Assembly: GCF_013778505.1 (NCBI RefSeq)
Contig: NZ_JAAOWU010000011.1
Coordinates: forward strand, 62,001 to 126,000
Direction of reading: 5' to 3'
Source of the DNA: Pseudomonas sivasensis
GTDB lineage: Bacteria; Pseudomonadota; Gammaproteobacteria; Pseudomonadales; Pseudomonadaceae
DNA: 64,000 nucleotides
Shown: positions 33,412 to 42,774 of the stretch, piece after piece
How positions within the stretch are numbered: position 1 is the stretch's first letter
Layout: each line of letters starts with the position of its first letter
The notes under the pieces: model-generated
The model's database searches: none
What the model saw: only the letters and a program-made list of their open reading frames with translations
Told to the model about the DNA's origin: nothing
Program-made: the position numbers and the translations under genes

Positions 33412-35808
33412 TTAATGCGTGCTAATTCTTTCCTTGGAATCAGACTCTCGTTTTTCATCCTTGGCAACTATCTCCGGAGCCACATCCGGCAAGGGCTCTG
33501 GCGCGTATTGCAGCGCAATTTGCAGGACCTCGTCAATCCATTTAACCGGTTTAATCTGAAGATCCTGCTTGATGTTGTCAGGAATTTCCTTCAAGTCGCG
33601 AACATTCTCTTCAGGGATGATCACTGTTTTGATACCACCCCGGTGTGCTGCAAGCAATTTCTCTTTCAGACCACCGATGGCCAATACCTGACCACGCAGG
33701 GTGATTTCCCCAGTCATGGCAACGTCGGCACGCACCGGAATGCCGGTCAATGCAGACACCAAGGCCGTGCACATGCCTACGCCAGCGCTAGGGCCATCTT
33801 TAGGCGTAGCACCTTCCGGCATATGGATGTGAGTGTCATGCTTCTCGTGGAAGTCCAGGGGGATCCCCAGGCTTCTGGCGCGACTGCGCACCACGGTCTG
33901 CGCGGCAGTGATGGATTCAACCATCACGTCACCCAGGGAACCGGTCTTGATCAGCTGGCCTTTGCCTGGAATCACAGCAGCCTCGATGGTCAGCAATTCC
34001 CCGCCCACCTGGGTCCACGCCAAGCCAGTCACCTGACCGACTTGATCCTGCTGCTCGGCCAGGCCGTAGCGGAATTTCTTCACACCCAGGAAGTGCTCCA
34101 AGGAGTCGGCCACCACCTTCACGGAGAAGCGTTTTTCCAGCGCATGCTCTTTGACTGCCTTGCGGCAAATCTTCGCGATCTGGCGCTCAAGGCCCCGCAC
34201 ACCGGCCTCGCGGGTGTAGTAACGCACGATGTCGCGGATCGCTTCGATGTCAAATTCAATCTCGCCCTTCTTCAGGCCATTCGCCGAAATTTGCTTGGGC
34301 GCGAGGTACTTGACCGCAATGTTGATCTTCTCGTCCTCGGTGTAACCCGGTAGACGAATCACCTCCATCCGATCCAGCAAGGCCGGCGGGATGTTCATGG
34401 AGTTGGAAGTGCAGAGGAACATTACGTCAGACAAGTCGTAGTCGACTTCCAGGTAATGGTCGTTGAAATTATGGTTTTGCTCAGGGTCGAGCACTTCCAG
34501 CAACGCCGATGCCGGGTCGCCACGCATGTCGCTGCCCATTTTGTCGATTTCATCAAGCAGGAACAGCGGGTTGCGCACACCCACCTTTGTCATCTTTTGA
34601 ATCAATCTTCCTGGCATCGAACCGATGTAAGTTCGGCGATGACCACGAATTTCCGCTTCATCACGCACACCGCCGAGCGCCATGCGCACGAATTTGCGAT
34701 TAGTCGCACTGGCAATCGATTCGGCGAGAGAGGTTTTACCAACACCTGGAGGTCCGACCAGGCACAACACCGGACCACGAATTTTCTTCACGCGCTTTTG
34801 CACGGCGAGGTATTCGAGAATCCGCTCTTTGACTTCTTCGAGGCCATAGTGATCGGCGTCGAGAATTTCCTCGGCACGTGTCAGGTCCAAACGCACTTTG
34901 GTCTGGGCCTTCCACGGCACTTGCACCAGCCAGTCGATATACGAGCGCACTACGGTCGCTTCAGCGGACATCGGCGACATCTGCTTGAGCTTGTTCAGCT
35001 CGGCATTAGCTTTGGTAAGAGCGTCTTTCGGCAGGCCTGCGGCATCAATGCGCTTTTTCAGCTCTTCGATTTCGTTGTGGCCCTCCTCGCTGTCGCCAAG
35101 TTCTTTCTGAATGGCCTTCATCTGCTCATTCAGGTAGTACTCGCGCTGGCTACGCTCCATTTGTTTCTTCACGCGACCACGAATGCGCTTCTCAACCTGC
35201 AACAGGTCGATTTCGGCATCCAGCAACGCTAGGACATGTTCAACACGGGCCGACAGGTCGATGATTTCGAGGATGTCTTGCTTCTGCTCGATCTTCAGCG
35301 CCATGTGTGCGGCCATGGTGTCGACCAGACGGCTTGGCTCATCAATGCTATTGAGGGAAGACAGGACCTCAGCCGGGACTTTTTTGCCCAACTGCACATA
35401 CTGCTCGAACTGCGAGAGCAGGCTGCGTACAAAAACTTCGGATTCGCGCTCAGGGGCTTCGACTTCGTCGATCAGCGCCACTTCGGCGCGCAGATGACCA
35501 TCCACCTCCATGAAACGCTCTACAGCACCTCGTTGCTCGCCTTCTACCAGCACCTTGACGGTGCCATCAGGCAGTTTGAGCAGTTGCAGGACAGTAGCAA
35601 TTGTACCGACGCGATACAGGGCGTCTTCGCCTGGATCATCATCGGCAGGATTTCTCTGGGCCAACAGCAGGATCTGCTTGTCGCCCGTCATCGCTGCCTC
35701 AAGGGCTTCGATAGACTTCTCGCGCCCCACGAACAGCGGGATAACCATGTGCGGATAAACGACGACATCACGCAACGGCAGGAGAGGCAATTCAATGGTT
35801 GTCTTCAT
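33412..35808 (-). CDS. lon: ATP-dependent protease La
   Basis: 798 residues from ATG 35806-35808 (MKTTIELPLLPLRDVVVYPHMVIPLFVGR), the pseudomonad start; GAGGCG lies upstream. LAN substrate domain, AAA+ Walker A GPPGVGKTS, and the Ser-Lys protease domain with PKDGPSAGVGMCTALVS. It degrades misfolded and regulatory proteins in the cytosol. It lies 173 nt downstream of clpX and has its own heat-shock-type promoter. Confidence 0.97.
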   Translation of the reverse strand: MKTTIELPLLPLRDVVVYPHMVIPLFVGREKSIEALEAAMTGDKQILLLAQRNPADDDPGEDALYRVGTIATVLQLLKLPDGTVKVLVEGEQRGAVERFMEVDGHLRAEVALIDEVEAPERESEVFVRSLLSQFEQYVQLGKKVPAEVLSSLNSIDEPSRLVDTMAAHMALKIEQKQDILEIIDLSARVEHVLALLDAEIDLLQVEKRIRGRVKKQMERSQREYYLNEQMKAIQKELGDSEEGHNEIEELKKRIDAAGLPKDALTKANAELNKLKQMSPMSAEATVVRSYIDWLVQVPWKAQTKVRLDLTRAEEILDADHYGLEEVKERILEYLAVQKRVKKIRGPVLCLVGPPGVGKTSLAESIASATNRKFVRMALGGVRDEAEIRGHRRTYIGSMPGRLIQKMTKVGVRNPLFLLDEIDKMGSDMRGDPASALLEVLDPEQNHNFNDHYLEVDYDLSDVMFLCTSNSMNIPPALLDRMEVIRLPGYTEDEKINIAVKYLAPKQISANGLKKGEIEFDIEAIRDIVRYYTREAGVRGLERQIAKICRKAVKEHALEKRFSVKVVADSLEHFLGVKKFRYGLAEQQDQVGQVTGLAWTQVGGELLTIEAAVIPGKGQLIKTGSLGDVMVESITAAQTVVRSRARSLGIPLDFHEKHDTHIHMPEGATPKDGPSAGVGMCTALVSALTGIPVRADVAMTGEITLRGQVLAIGGLKEKLLAAHRGGIKTVIIPEENVRDLKEIPDNIKQDLQIKPVKWIDEVLQIALQYAPEPLPDVAPEIVAKDEKRESDSKERISTH

Positions 35809-35849
35809 GATTTCGCCTCTATGACAGTTGAAAAATAAGCTTGAAACCA

Positions 35850-35878
35850 AGATGGGGGCTGCATGCAAAAAAAACAAG
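35850..35878 (-). promoter_or_regulatory. heat-shock (sigma-32 type) promoter of lon
   Basis: On the minus strand CTTGTTT (35878-35872), 14-nt spacer, CCCCATCT (35857-35850). The -10 matches the CCCCATnT consensus exactly; the -35 differs by two bases from CTTGAAA. It ends 41 nt before the lon ATG. Confidence 0.7.
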
Positions 35879-35935
35879 CTTATTGCCAGCAGTTAAACGC
35901 AGTAAACGCTTCAAGATAAAAGTCGCACAAAAAAC

Positions 35936-35958
35936 AAAGGGGCCCTAGGGGCCCCTTG
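35936..35958 (-). terminator. terminator after clpX
   Basis: GC-rich palindrome AAGGGGCCC-TA-GGGGCCCCTT; on the minus strand followed by TGTTTTTTG. It separates clpX from the lon promoter. Confidence 0.8.
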
Positions 35959-35981
35959 TTTGTACCGAAACTGCGAAACGC

Positions 35982-37265
35982 TTACGCGTCTGGCGCAGCT
36001 TTGGCAGTCGGCTCACTGTTCTCGTAGATATACAGCGGCTTGGACTTACCTTCTATAACGCTTTCGTCGATCACCACTTTACTCACCTCAGACTGCGAGG
36101 GGATTTCGTACATGGTGTCGAGCAATACACCTTCAAGGATAGAACGCAGACCACGTGCACCGGTCTTGCGCTCCAGCGCCCGCTTGGCTACCGACTTGAG
36201 GGCATCAGTACGGAACTCAAGGTCCACACCTTCCATCTCAAACAGCTTGGCGTACTGCTTGGTCAGGGCATTTTTCGGCTCGGTGAGGATCTGAATCAGA
36301 GCAGCCTCATCCAACTCGTCCAATGTGGCCAGGACCGGCAAACGGCCAACGAATTCCGGGATCAGACCGAACTTGACCAGATCGTCAGGCTCAACCTCAC
36401 GCAGGGACTCGCCCACCTTCTTGCCTTCTTCCTTGCTGCGCACTTCTGCACTGAAACCGATACCGCCCCGGGTGGAACGTTGCTGAATAACTTTTTCCAG
36501 CCCAGAGAACGCACCGCCACAGATGAACAGGATGTTACGCGTATCAACCTGAAGGAATTCCTGCTGCGGGTGCTTGCGGCCGCCTTGTGGCGGTACGGAA
36601 GCAACCGTGCCTTCAATCAGCTTCAACAGAGCCTGCTGCACGCCCTCACCAGAAACGTCCCGGGTGATCGACGGGTTGTCAGACTTGCGCGAGATCTTGT
36701 CGATTTCGTCGATATAGACAATACCCATCTGGGCCTTCTCTACGTCGTAATCGCACTTCTGCAGCAGTTTCTGAATGATGTTCTCGACGTCCTCACCCAC
36801 GTAGCCAGCCTCAGTGAGGGTGGTAGCGTCGGCGATGGTGAACGGAACATTCAGCAGACGAGCGAGGGTTTCTGCAAGCAGGGTTTTACCCGAGCCTGTA
36901 GGACCGATCAGCAAGATGTTGCTCTTGCCGAGTTCGACTTCGTCGCCTTTCTTGTCACGCTGGTTCAGACGCTTGTAGTGGTTGTACACCGCTACGGCCA
37001 GAACCTTCTTTGCACGCTCTTGACCAATCACATATTGATCAAGGATGCCGCTGATTTCTTTAGGCGAAGGCAGTTTATGCGCGCTGCTCTCGGCCTGTGC
37101 TTCCTGCACCTCCTCGCGGATGATGTCATTGCACAGGTCGACGCACTCGTCGCAGATAAACACCGAGGGGCCGGCAATCAACTTGCGTACTTCATGCTGG
37201 CTTTTGCCACAGAAGGAGCAATAGAGCAGCTTACCGTTGTCCTCGCCGTTGCGGGTGTCAGTCAT
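35982..37265 (-). CDS. clpX: ATP-dependent Clp protease ATP-binding subunit
   Basis: 427 residues from ATG 37263-37265. Zinc-binding domain CSFCGKSQ...CDECVDLC, Walker A GPTGSGKT, Walker B VYIDEIDKI, RGG-containing pore loops and sensor motifs (ARALERKTGARGLRSI) are all present. Unfolds tagged substrates and feeds them to ClpP, encoded 112 nt upstream. Confidence 0.97.
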   Translation of the reverse strand: MTDTRNGEDNGKLLYCSFCGKSQHEVRKLIAGPSVFICDECVDLCNDIIREEVQEAQAESSAHKLPSPKEISGILDQYVIGQERAKKVLAVAVYNHYKRLNQRDKKGDEVELGKSNILLIGPTGSGKTLLAETLARLLNVPFTIADATTLTEAGYVGEDVENIIQKLLQKCDYDVEKAQMGIVYIDEIDKISRKSDNPSITRDVSGEGVQQALLKLIEGTVASVPPQGGRKHPQQEFLQVDTRNILFICGGAFSGLEKVIQQRSTRGGIGFSAEVRSKEEGKKVGESLREVEPDDLVKFGLIPEFVGRLPVLATLDELDEAALIQILTEPKNALTKQYAKLFEMEGVDLEFRTDALKSVAKRALERKTGARGLRSILEGVLLDTMYEIPSQSEVSKVVIDESVIEGKSKPLYIYENSEPTAKAAPDA

Positions 37266-37377
37266 TCGTTCGATCCAAATCCGATAGGCTTGCAACACAA
37301 GATGAAGGCTTATGCGGGCTTTTTCAAGCCCGCCGATGATCGGACACGCCGACCAGCCCTATTTTGAGCGGCTTATA

Positions 37378-38013
37378 TTAAGCGGGGCGCTTTTCGATCA
37401 CTGCATCGATCAACCCGTATTCACGTGCGGCTTCGGCGCTCATGAAGTTGTCGCGGTTGGTGTCGCGCTCGATTTCTTCCAGCGTGTGCCCGCTGTGCTT
37501 GGCCATCAGCGTGTTAAGACGTTCGCGGATGAAGAGGATTTCCTTAGCGTGGATTTCGATGTCCGACGCTTGGCCCTGGAAACCGCCCAGTGGCTGGTGA
37601 ATCATCACGCGCGAGTTCGGCAGGCAGTAACGCTTGCCCTCGGCACCCGCCGTCAGCAGGAACGCGCCCATGCTGCAGGCCTGGCCAATGCAGGTCGTCG
37701 AGACGTTAGGCTTGATGAACTGCATGGTGTCGTAGATCGACATACCTGCCGTCACCGAACCGCCCGGCGAGTTAATGTAGAGATGGATGTCCTTGTCCGG
37801 GTTTTCCGCTTCAAGGAACAGCAGCTGCGCACAGATCAGGTTGGCCATGTAGTCCTCTACCGGGCCCACCAGAAAGATCACTCGCTCCTTGAGCAGGCGC
37901 GAGTAGATGTCGTAGGCGCGCTCGCCACGAGCAGACTGCTCGACAACCATCGGGACCAAGCCGCCTGCGGCCTGGATATCAGAGTTCTGCTGAATATAGG
38001 AATTACGGAACAT
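37378..38013 (-). CDS. clpP: ATP-dependent Clp protease proteolytic subunit
   Basis: 211 residues. Catalytic Ser in GQACSMGAFLL, His in RVMIHQPLGG, Asp in IERDTNRDNF. The N-terminal propeptide is of usual length. It lies between tig and clpX in the conserved order. A hairpin (38053-38079) stands in the tig-clpP gap and may reduce read-through from tig. Confidence 0.97.
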   Translation of the reverse strand: MFRNSYIQQNSDIQAAGGLVPMVVEQSARGERAYDIYSRLLKERVIFLVGPVEDYMANLICAQLLFLEAENPDKDIHLYINSPGGSVTAGMSIYDTMQFIKPNVSTTCIGQACSMGAFLLTAGAEGKRYCLPNSRVMIHQPLGGFQGQASDIEIHAKEILFIRERLNTLMAKHSGHTLEEIERDTNRDNFMSAEAAREYGLIDAVIEKRPA

Positions 38014-38052
38014 GCTCTGCAGTTACTCCCAAATAGTCATGTCTTGAAAACG

Positions 38053-38079
38053 CATAAGCCAGCGCGAGGCTGGCTTATG
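38053..38079 (-). terminator. hairpin between tig and clpP
   Basis: CATAAGCCAGC / GCTGGCTTATG, 11-bp stem with 5-nt loop, followed on the minus strand by CGTTTTC. Attenuator or partial terminator between tig and clpP. Confidence 0.6.
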
Positions 38080-38104
38080 GTTGAATTTCCAACGAGTTGG
38101 ACAA

Positions 38105-39415
38105 TCAGTCGGCTTGTGCTGCTTCCGCCGGCTTGACTGCTTCTTCGTAAGAGACCGCTTTATCGGTCACCTTAGCCTTCTGCAGAACAGTATCCACAAC
38201 TTGTTCTTCCAGCACAACCGAACGCACTTCGTTCAGTTGCTGGTCGTTCTTGTAGTACCAAGCCACAACCTGCTCAGGCTCCTGGTAGGCCGAAGCCATT
38301 TCCTGGATCATTTCGCGAACGCGATCTTCATCAGGCTTGAGGTCGAACTGCTTGACCACTTCAGCCACGACCAAACCCAGCACAACGCGACGCTTGGCTT
38401 GCTCTTCGAACAGCTCGGCAGGCAGTTGGTCAGGCTTGATATTGCCACCAAACTGCTGAACCGCTTGAACGCGCAGGCGATCCACTTCATTGGACAGCAA
38501 AGCCTTAGGCACTTCGATCGGGTTGGCAGCCAGCAGACCGTCCATGACCTGATTCTTAACCTTGGACTTGATGGCCTGGCGCAGCTCGCGCTCCATGTTC
38601 TTGCGAACTTCGGTGCGGAAGCCTTCGATGCCGGTTTCCTTGATACCAAACTGATTGAAGAACTCTTCGTTCAGCTCTGGCAGCTTAGGCTCGGAAACGC
38701 TGTTGACGGTCACGGTGAACTCGGCAGCTTTGCCAGCCAAGTCCAGATTTTGGTAGTCAGCAGGGAAAGTCAGGTTCAGAACACGCTCTTCGCCGGCTTT
38801 GGCGCCAACCAGGCCGTCTTCGAAACCAGGAATCATGCGGTTGGAGCCCAGTACCAATTGGGTACCCTTGGCAGAGCCACCAGCGAACACTTCGCCGTCA
38901 ACCTTGCCAACGAAATCGATGTTCAGCTGGTCTTCGTTCTGGGCGGCACGATCGGCCACTTCGAAACGAGTGTTCTGCTTGCGCAGGATTTCCAGCATGT
39001 TGTCCAAGTCGGAATCAGCGACGTCAGCGCTCAGGCGCTCGATTTCGATACCGTCGAAACCGGCGACTTCGAACTCTGGGAACACTTCGAATACGGCAAC
39101 ATATTCCAGGTCCTTGCCAGCTTCCAGGGACTTAGGCTCGATCGAAGGCGAGCCAGCTGGGTTCAGCTTTTGCTCAACAACGGCTTCGTAGAAGGAAGCC
39201 TGGATCACGTCACCTACAGCTTCTTGACGCGCATCAGCACCAAAACGGCGCTTGATTTCGCTCATCGGCACTTTGCCTGGACGGAAACCAGCGATCTTGG
39301 CCTTTTGGGCAGTCTGCTGCAGACGCTTGTTGACCGCAGTCTCGATACGCTCTGCCGGCACGGTGATGCTCAGGCGGCGCTCAAGAGCAGTAGTATTTTC
39401 AACAGAAACTTGCAT
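38105..39415 (-). CDS. tig: trigger factor
   Basis: 436 residues from ATG 39413-39415 (MQVSVENTTALERRLSITVPAERIE). Ribosome-binding loop FRPGKVPMSEIKRRFG, FKBP-type domain (AAQNEDQLNIDFVGKVDGEVFAGGSAKG...FEDGLVGAKAGEE) and C-terminal chaperone domain are present. GAGGA lies upstream. First co-translational chaperone; first gene of the tig-clpP-clpX-lon block. Confidence 0.97.
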   Translation of the reverse strand: MQVSVENTTALERRLSITVPAERIETAVNKRLQQTAQKAKIAGFRPGKVPMSEIKRRFGADARQEAVGDVIQASFYEAVVEQKLNPAGSPSIEPKSLEAGKDLEYVAVFEVFPEFEVAGFDGIEIERLSADVADSDLDNMLEILRKQNTRFEVADRAAQNEDQLNIDFVGKVDGEVFAGGSAKGTQLVLGSNRMIPGFEDGLVGAKAGEERVLNLTFPADYQNLDLAGKAAEFTVTVNSVSEPKLPELNEEFFNQFGIKETGIEGFRTEVRKNMERELRQAIKSKVKNQVMDGLLAANPIEVPKALLSNEVDRLRVQAVQQFGGNIKPDQLPAELFEEQAKRRVVLGLVVAEVVKQFDLKPDEDRVREMIQEMASAYQEPEQVVAWYYKNDQQLNEVRSVVLEEQVVDTVLQKAKVTDKAVSYEEAVKPAEAAQAD

Positions 39416-39972
39416 GAATATTCCTCGTTGCACAGACGTTAGCCGGCCGTTTCCGACCCCAGAATCAAGGGCATGCATTCTAGAGGGTCAAACTCAAGAA
39501 GTCACCCTACTGGAAACGGGTAAAAAAACAGCAGGCCATTTGTAGGTTCAAGTGCACGCGTGCACCTCATCCCGTTAGCAAATACAGCTCATCACGCCAG
39601 GGCTCTGCGCCAACCCTTCTATATATAGAAGGACCAGGAACGCAGGCCCCGGCAGCCAGCCTTGCGAGCAAGACCGGCGACAGGGAAGCAGCATCGAGAA
39701 ACACAAATACGATGAAGCGCCCCGCCCTTGAAACTCGAAACGCTTAAACGAAAACGGCACAGCCCTTTTCAGGTACTGCGCCGTTATCGCTATTTAATAG
39801 CGGTACTGACCCCTCTATAGACGAGCATCAGTCCTACACGTTCAAAACCGGCAACGATTCTAACGCCAAGGCATTGAGAATGCTTGCTTTTTTGACAACC
39901 ATAATCTCTAGGCGCGTCGCACTACTCGACCGCAACCGCCCACAGAAACAAGACCTGGCTTTTTCCAGATGC
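39416..39972. other. intergenic region tig-tRNA with two perfect palindromes
   Basis: No coding frame is supported. It holds GTGCACGCGTGCAC (39552-39565) and CCTTCTATATATAGAAGG (39615-39632), both perfect. The segment 39750-39800 contains further short inverted pieces (AACGGC/GCCGTT) that could fold. It presumably contains the tig promoter; TAGAAT near 39482 on the minus strand is a possible -10. Confidence 0.5.
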
Positions 39973-40008
39973 AAAAAAAAGCGCCAGATCATTGATCTGG
40001 CGCTTTTT
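39973..40008 (-). terminator. terminator of the tRNA cluster
   Basis: GCGCCAGATC / GATCTGGCGC stem; on the minus strand followed by eight T. Lies 8 nt past the 3' end of the last tRNA-His. Confidence 0.9.
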
Positions 40009-40015
40009 CAAAATA

Positions 40016-40092
40016 TGGGGTGGACGAAGGGGATCGAACCCTCGACAACGGGAGTCACAATCCCGTGCTCTACCAACTGAGCTACGCCCACC
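40016..40092 (-). tRNA. tRNA-His (GTG), copy 2
   Basis: On the minus strand it begins GGTGGGCGTAGCTCAGTTGG, has anticodon loop TTGTGAC (GTG), T loop GGTTCGATCC and encoded CCA. The extra 5' G pairing with C73 is the histidine identity element. The same sequence occurs at 40310-40386. Confidence 0.96.
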
Positions 40093-40167
40093 ATATTGCA
40101 TTAACAAAGAACTCGAACATCTTCTTTGTTGACCCCACCCAGCCTGACGGCTTGGCGAAGCTTTAAT

Positions 40168-40252
40168 TGGTGCGGATGAAGAGACTCGAACTCTTACGCC
40201 TCGCGGCGCTGGAACCTAAATCCAGTGTGTCTACCAATTCCACCACATCCGC
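40168..40252 (-). tRNA. tRNA-Leu (TAG)
   Basis: 85 nt on the minus strand, GCGGATGTGGTGGAATTGGT at the 5' end, anticodon stem-loop CTGGATTTAGGTTCCAG (TAG), long variable arm CGCCGCGAGGCG, and encoded CCA. Confidence 0.95.
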
Positions 40253-40269
40253 GTTTGAAGCTCTTAAAG

Positions 40270-40303
40270 CAAAGGCGCCAGACGATTAATCTGGCGCCTT
40301 TTC
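40270..40303 (-). terminator. terminator-like hairpin between tRNA-His copy 1 and tRNA-Leu
   Basis: GGCGCCAGA / TCTGGCGCC with a short T run on the minus strand. It resembles the terminator behind tRNA-His copy 2, including the flanking TTTTCAAAATATGGGG sequence, which suggests tRNA-His was duplicated with its terminator. Confidence 0.6.
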
Positions 40304-40309
40304 AAAATA

Positions 40310-40386
40310 TGGGGTGGACGAAGGGGATCGAACCCTCGACAACGGGAGTCACAATCCCGTGCTCTACCAACTGAGCTACGCCCACC
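40310..40386 (-). tRNA. tRNA-His (GTG), copy 1
   Basis: Identical over the gene to copy 2; anticodon GTG, CCA encoded, 5' extra G. Confidence 0.96.
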
Positions 40387-40417
40387 ATATAGCGCTACTT
40401 GTGCCAAAGCTGCCTAA

Positions 40418-40494
40418 TGGCGCACCCGGCAGGACTCGAACCTGCGACCATCCGCTTAGAAGGCGGATGCTCTATCCAGCTGAGCTACGGGCGC
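40418..40494 (-). tRNA. tRNA-Arg (TCT)
   Basis: 77 nt, GCGCCCGTAGCTCAGCTGGA at the 5' end, anticodon stem-loop CCGCCTTCTAAGCGG (TCT), T arm GCAGGTTCGAGTCCTGC and encoded CCA. First gene of the Arg-His-Leu-His cluster. Confidence 0.96.
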
Positions 40495-40769
40495 CTTATT
40501 AATCTGTACTCTTAGAGGATTACAAACTAAGTGCTTCCAGCCTTGCAGTACAACAATTCTGCTCGACCTTCTTAACCAGTGCTAGGCTGTGCCCGACAAG
40601 TGCGACGAATAGTATAGAGGGCCCGGAAACCCGTCAAATCTTTTTTGAAAAAAATTCATTTTATTTAAGGGGTTAGGCCAATTTGCAGACCAAGCGCCTT
40701 TGCCCTCACGCCGTGGCGTGCGAGAATGCGCGCACTTCTCCTCCCCCTCTCGATGGTTAATCACGCGTA

Positions 40770-41624
40770 ATGACTGCACAACTTATCGACGGCAAATCAA
40801 TCGCCGCCAGCCTGCGCCAGCAGATCGCCAAACGAGTCACCGAGCGCAGCCAGCAAGGCCTGCGCACGCCTGGCCTCGCGGTGATCCTGGTCGGCAGCGA
40901 TCCTGCCTCTCAGGTTTATGTCTCGCACAAGCGTAAAGACTGTGAAGAGGTCGGCTTTATATCCAAGGCCTATGACCTGCCTGCCGCCACCACCCAAGAG
41001 GCACTCACCGATCTGATCGACGGCCTCAACGACAACCCTGCGATCGACGGCATCCTCCTGCAACTGCCACTGCCCGAGCACTTGGACGCGTCCAAGCTGC
41101 TGGAGCGTATCCGCCCGGACAAAGACGTCGACGGCTTCCATCCTTACAATGTCGGCCGCCTGGCCCAGCGCATCCCCCTGCTGCGTCCGTGCACGCCAAA
41201 AGGCATCATGACCCTGCTGGAAAGTACCGGTGTCGATCTGTACGGCCTTGATGCAGTTGTGGTCGGCGCGTCCAACATTGTCGGTCGCCCGATGGCCATG
41301 GAGCTGCTGCTGGCCGGCTGCACCGTGACCGTTACCCACCGCTTCACCAAGGACCTGGCAGGCCACGTTGGTCGTGCCGACCTCGTTGTCGTAGCCGCCG
41401 GCAAGCCGGGCCTGGTCAAGGGTGAGTGGATCAAGGAAGGCGCCATCGTTATCGACGTGGGCATCAACCGTCAGGAAGACGGCAAGCTGGTAGGCGATGT
41501 GGTGTACGACACTGCCCTGCCCCGCGCTGGCTGGATCACCCCGGTGCCAGGCGGCGTCGGCCCGATGACCCGCGCTTGCCTGCTGGAGAACACCCTGTAC
41601 GCCGCAGAGACCCTGCACGGTTAA
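40770..41624 (+). CDS. folD: bifunctional methylenetetrahydrofolate dehydrogenase/cyclohydrolase
   Basis: 284 residues, the normal FolD length. Catalytic Lys region SQVYVSHKRKDCEEVGF, DGILLQLPLPEHL, and cofactor motif VVGASNIVGRPMAMELLLAGCTVTVTH. Interconverts methylene-, methenyl- and formyl-tetrahydrofolate. Monocistronic, followed by a terminator. Confidence 0.97.
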   Translation: MTAQLIDGKSIAASLRQQIAKRVTERSQQGLRTPGLAVILVGSDPASQVYVSHKRKDCEEVGFISKAYDLPAATTQEALTDLIDGLNDNPAIDGILLQLPLPEHLDASKLLERIRPDKDVDGFHPYNVGRLAQRIPLLRPCTPKGIMTLLESTGVDLYGLDAVVVGASNIVGRPMAMELLLAGCTVTVTHRFTKDLAGHVGRADLVVVAAGKPGLVKGEWIKEGAIVIDVGINRQEDGKLVGDVVYDTALPRAGWITPVPGGVGPMTRACLLENTLYAAETLHG

Positions 41625-41640
41625 TAACCAGTCGTACTGA

Positions 41641-41669
41641 AAAAGCCCTGCCTTATCGCAGGGCTTTTT
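41641..41669 (+). terminator. terminator after folD
   Basis: AAAAAGCCCTG / CAGGGCTTTTT stem-loop 17 nt past the folD stop, ending in a T run. Confidence 0.9.
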
Positions 41670-41764
41670 ATTGCCCGAAAAAAACCTGTTTTTTCTTAGT
41701 TTTTAAGCACTTTCGTCTGGTTTTAGAAGAACATTCGACACTCCATCGTCCATACTCCTAAAAT

Positions 41765-41793
41765 GTAACGGCATTTATCAAAGAAACCGTTAC
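41765..41793. promoter_or_regulatory. inverted repeat upstream of pbpG
   Basis: GTAACGG and CCGTTAC (7 bp, perfect) separated by 15 nt, about 40 nt before the pbpG start. Possible operator or 5' UTR hairpin; no further support. Confidence 0.35.
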
Positions 41794-41831
41794 TCAACGG
41801 TATTTCCTACTTTTTTAGCGAGTTCATCCGC

Positions 41832-42755
41832 GTGAAAATTCGTCTTTCTATTGCCAGCCTATTTTTTGCGTTCACAGGCACCTTTGCGCACGCCGCCGAA
41901 TCCACCCAGGCGCCGCGCGACCCATCCAAACTGCAGATCGCATCCGGCAGCGCCATGCTGGTGGACCTGCAGACCAACAAGGTCATCTACGCCAGCAACC
42001 CCGACGTAGTAGTGCCGATTGCGTCGGTGAGCAAGTTGATGACCGGCCTGATCGTGCTTGAAGCCAAGCAGAACATGGATGAGTACATCGACATCAACAT
42101 CAAAGACACGCCGGAAATGAAAGGCGTGTTCTCCCGCGTAAAAATCGGCAGCGAAATGCCTCGCAAGGAAATGCTGCTGATCGCCCTGATGTCATCGGAA
42201 AACCGCGCCGCCGCCAGCCTGGCCCACCACTATCCGGGGGGCTACCCGGCATTTATCGCGGCGATGAACGCCAAGGCCAAGGCGCTGGGCATGACCAACA
42301 CCCACTATGTTGAACCCACCGGCCTGTCGATCCACAACGTGTCCACCGCCCGCGACCTGAGCAAGCTGTTGGCTGCCGCACGGCACTACCCGCTGCTCAG
42401 CCAGTTGAGCACCACGAAGGAAAAGACCGTTGCGTTCCGCAAGCCCAACTACACCCTGGGTTTCTCCAACACTGACCACCTGATCAACCGCGCCAACTGG
42501 GATATCAAGTTGACCAAGACCGGCTTCACTAACCAGGCCGGCCATTGCCTGGTACTGGTGACCAGCATGGGTAATCGCCCGGTGTCGCTGGTGATCCTGG
42601 ATGCGTTCGGCAAGTTCACGCACTTTGCCGATGCCAGCCGTATTCGCAGCTGGGTCGAGACCGGCAAGGGCGGTTCGGTGCCGGACGTGGCATTGCGCTA
42701 CAAGGCCGACAAAAATCTGAAGAACCGCTCGAATGCGGCGCAAGCCCACCGTTAA
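41832..42755 (+). CDS. pbpG: D-alanyl-D-alanine endopeptidase (PBP7)
   Basis: 307 residues from GTG 41832. Signal peptide (LSIASLFFAFTGTFAHAAE), SxxK motif ASVSKLMTG, SxN motif MSSENRAA, and KTG motif LTKTGFTNQAG. A low-molecular-weight penicillin-binding protein that cleaves cross-links in periplasmic murein. Confidence 0.93.
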   Translation: MKIRLSIASLFFAFTGTFAHAAESTQAPRDPSKLQIASGSAMLVDLQTNKVIYASNPDVVVPIASVSKLMTGLIVLEAKQNMDEYIDINIKDTPEMKGVFSRVKIGSEMPRKEMLLIALMSSENRAAASLAHHYPGGYPAFIAAMNAKAKALGMTNTHYVEPTGLSIHNVSTARDLSKLLAAARHYPLLSQLSTTKEKTVAFRKPNYTLGFSNTDHLINRANWDIKLTKTGFTNQAGHCLVLVTSMGNRPVSLVILDAFGKFTHFADASRIRSWVETGKGGSVPDVALRYKADKNLKNRSNAAQAHR

Positions 42756-42774
42756 AGGGCGCCGCACCACATTT

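Noticed and set aside
38081..39442. 453-codon plus-strand frame opposite tig
   Set aside because: Antisense to tig, low-complexity Leu/Phe/Val-rich translation, no ribosome-binding site.
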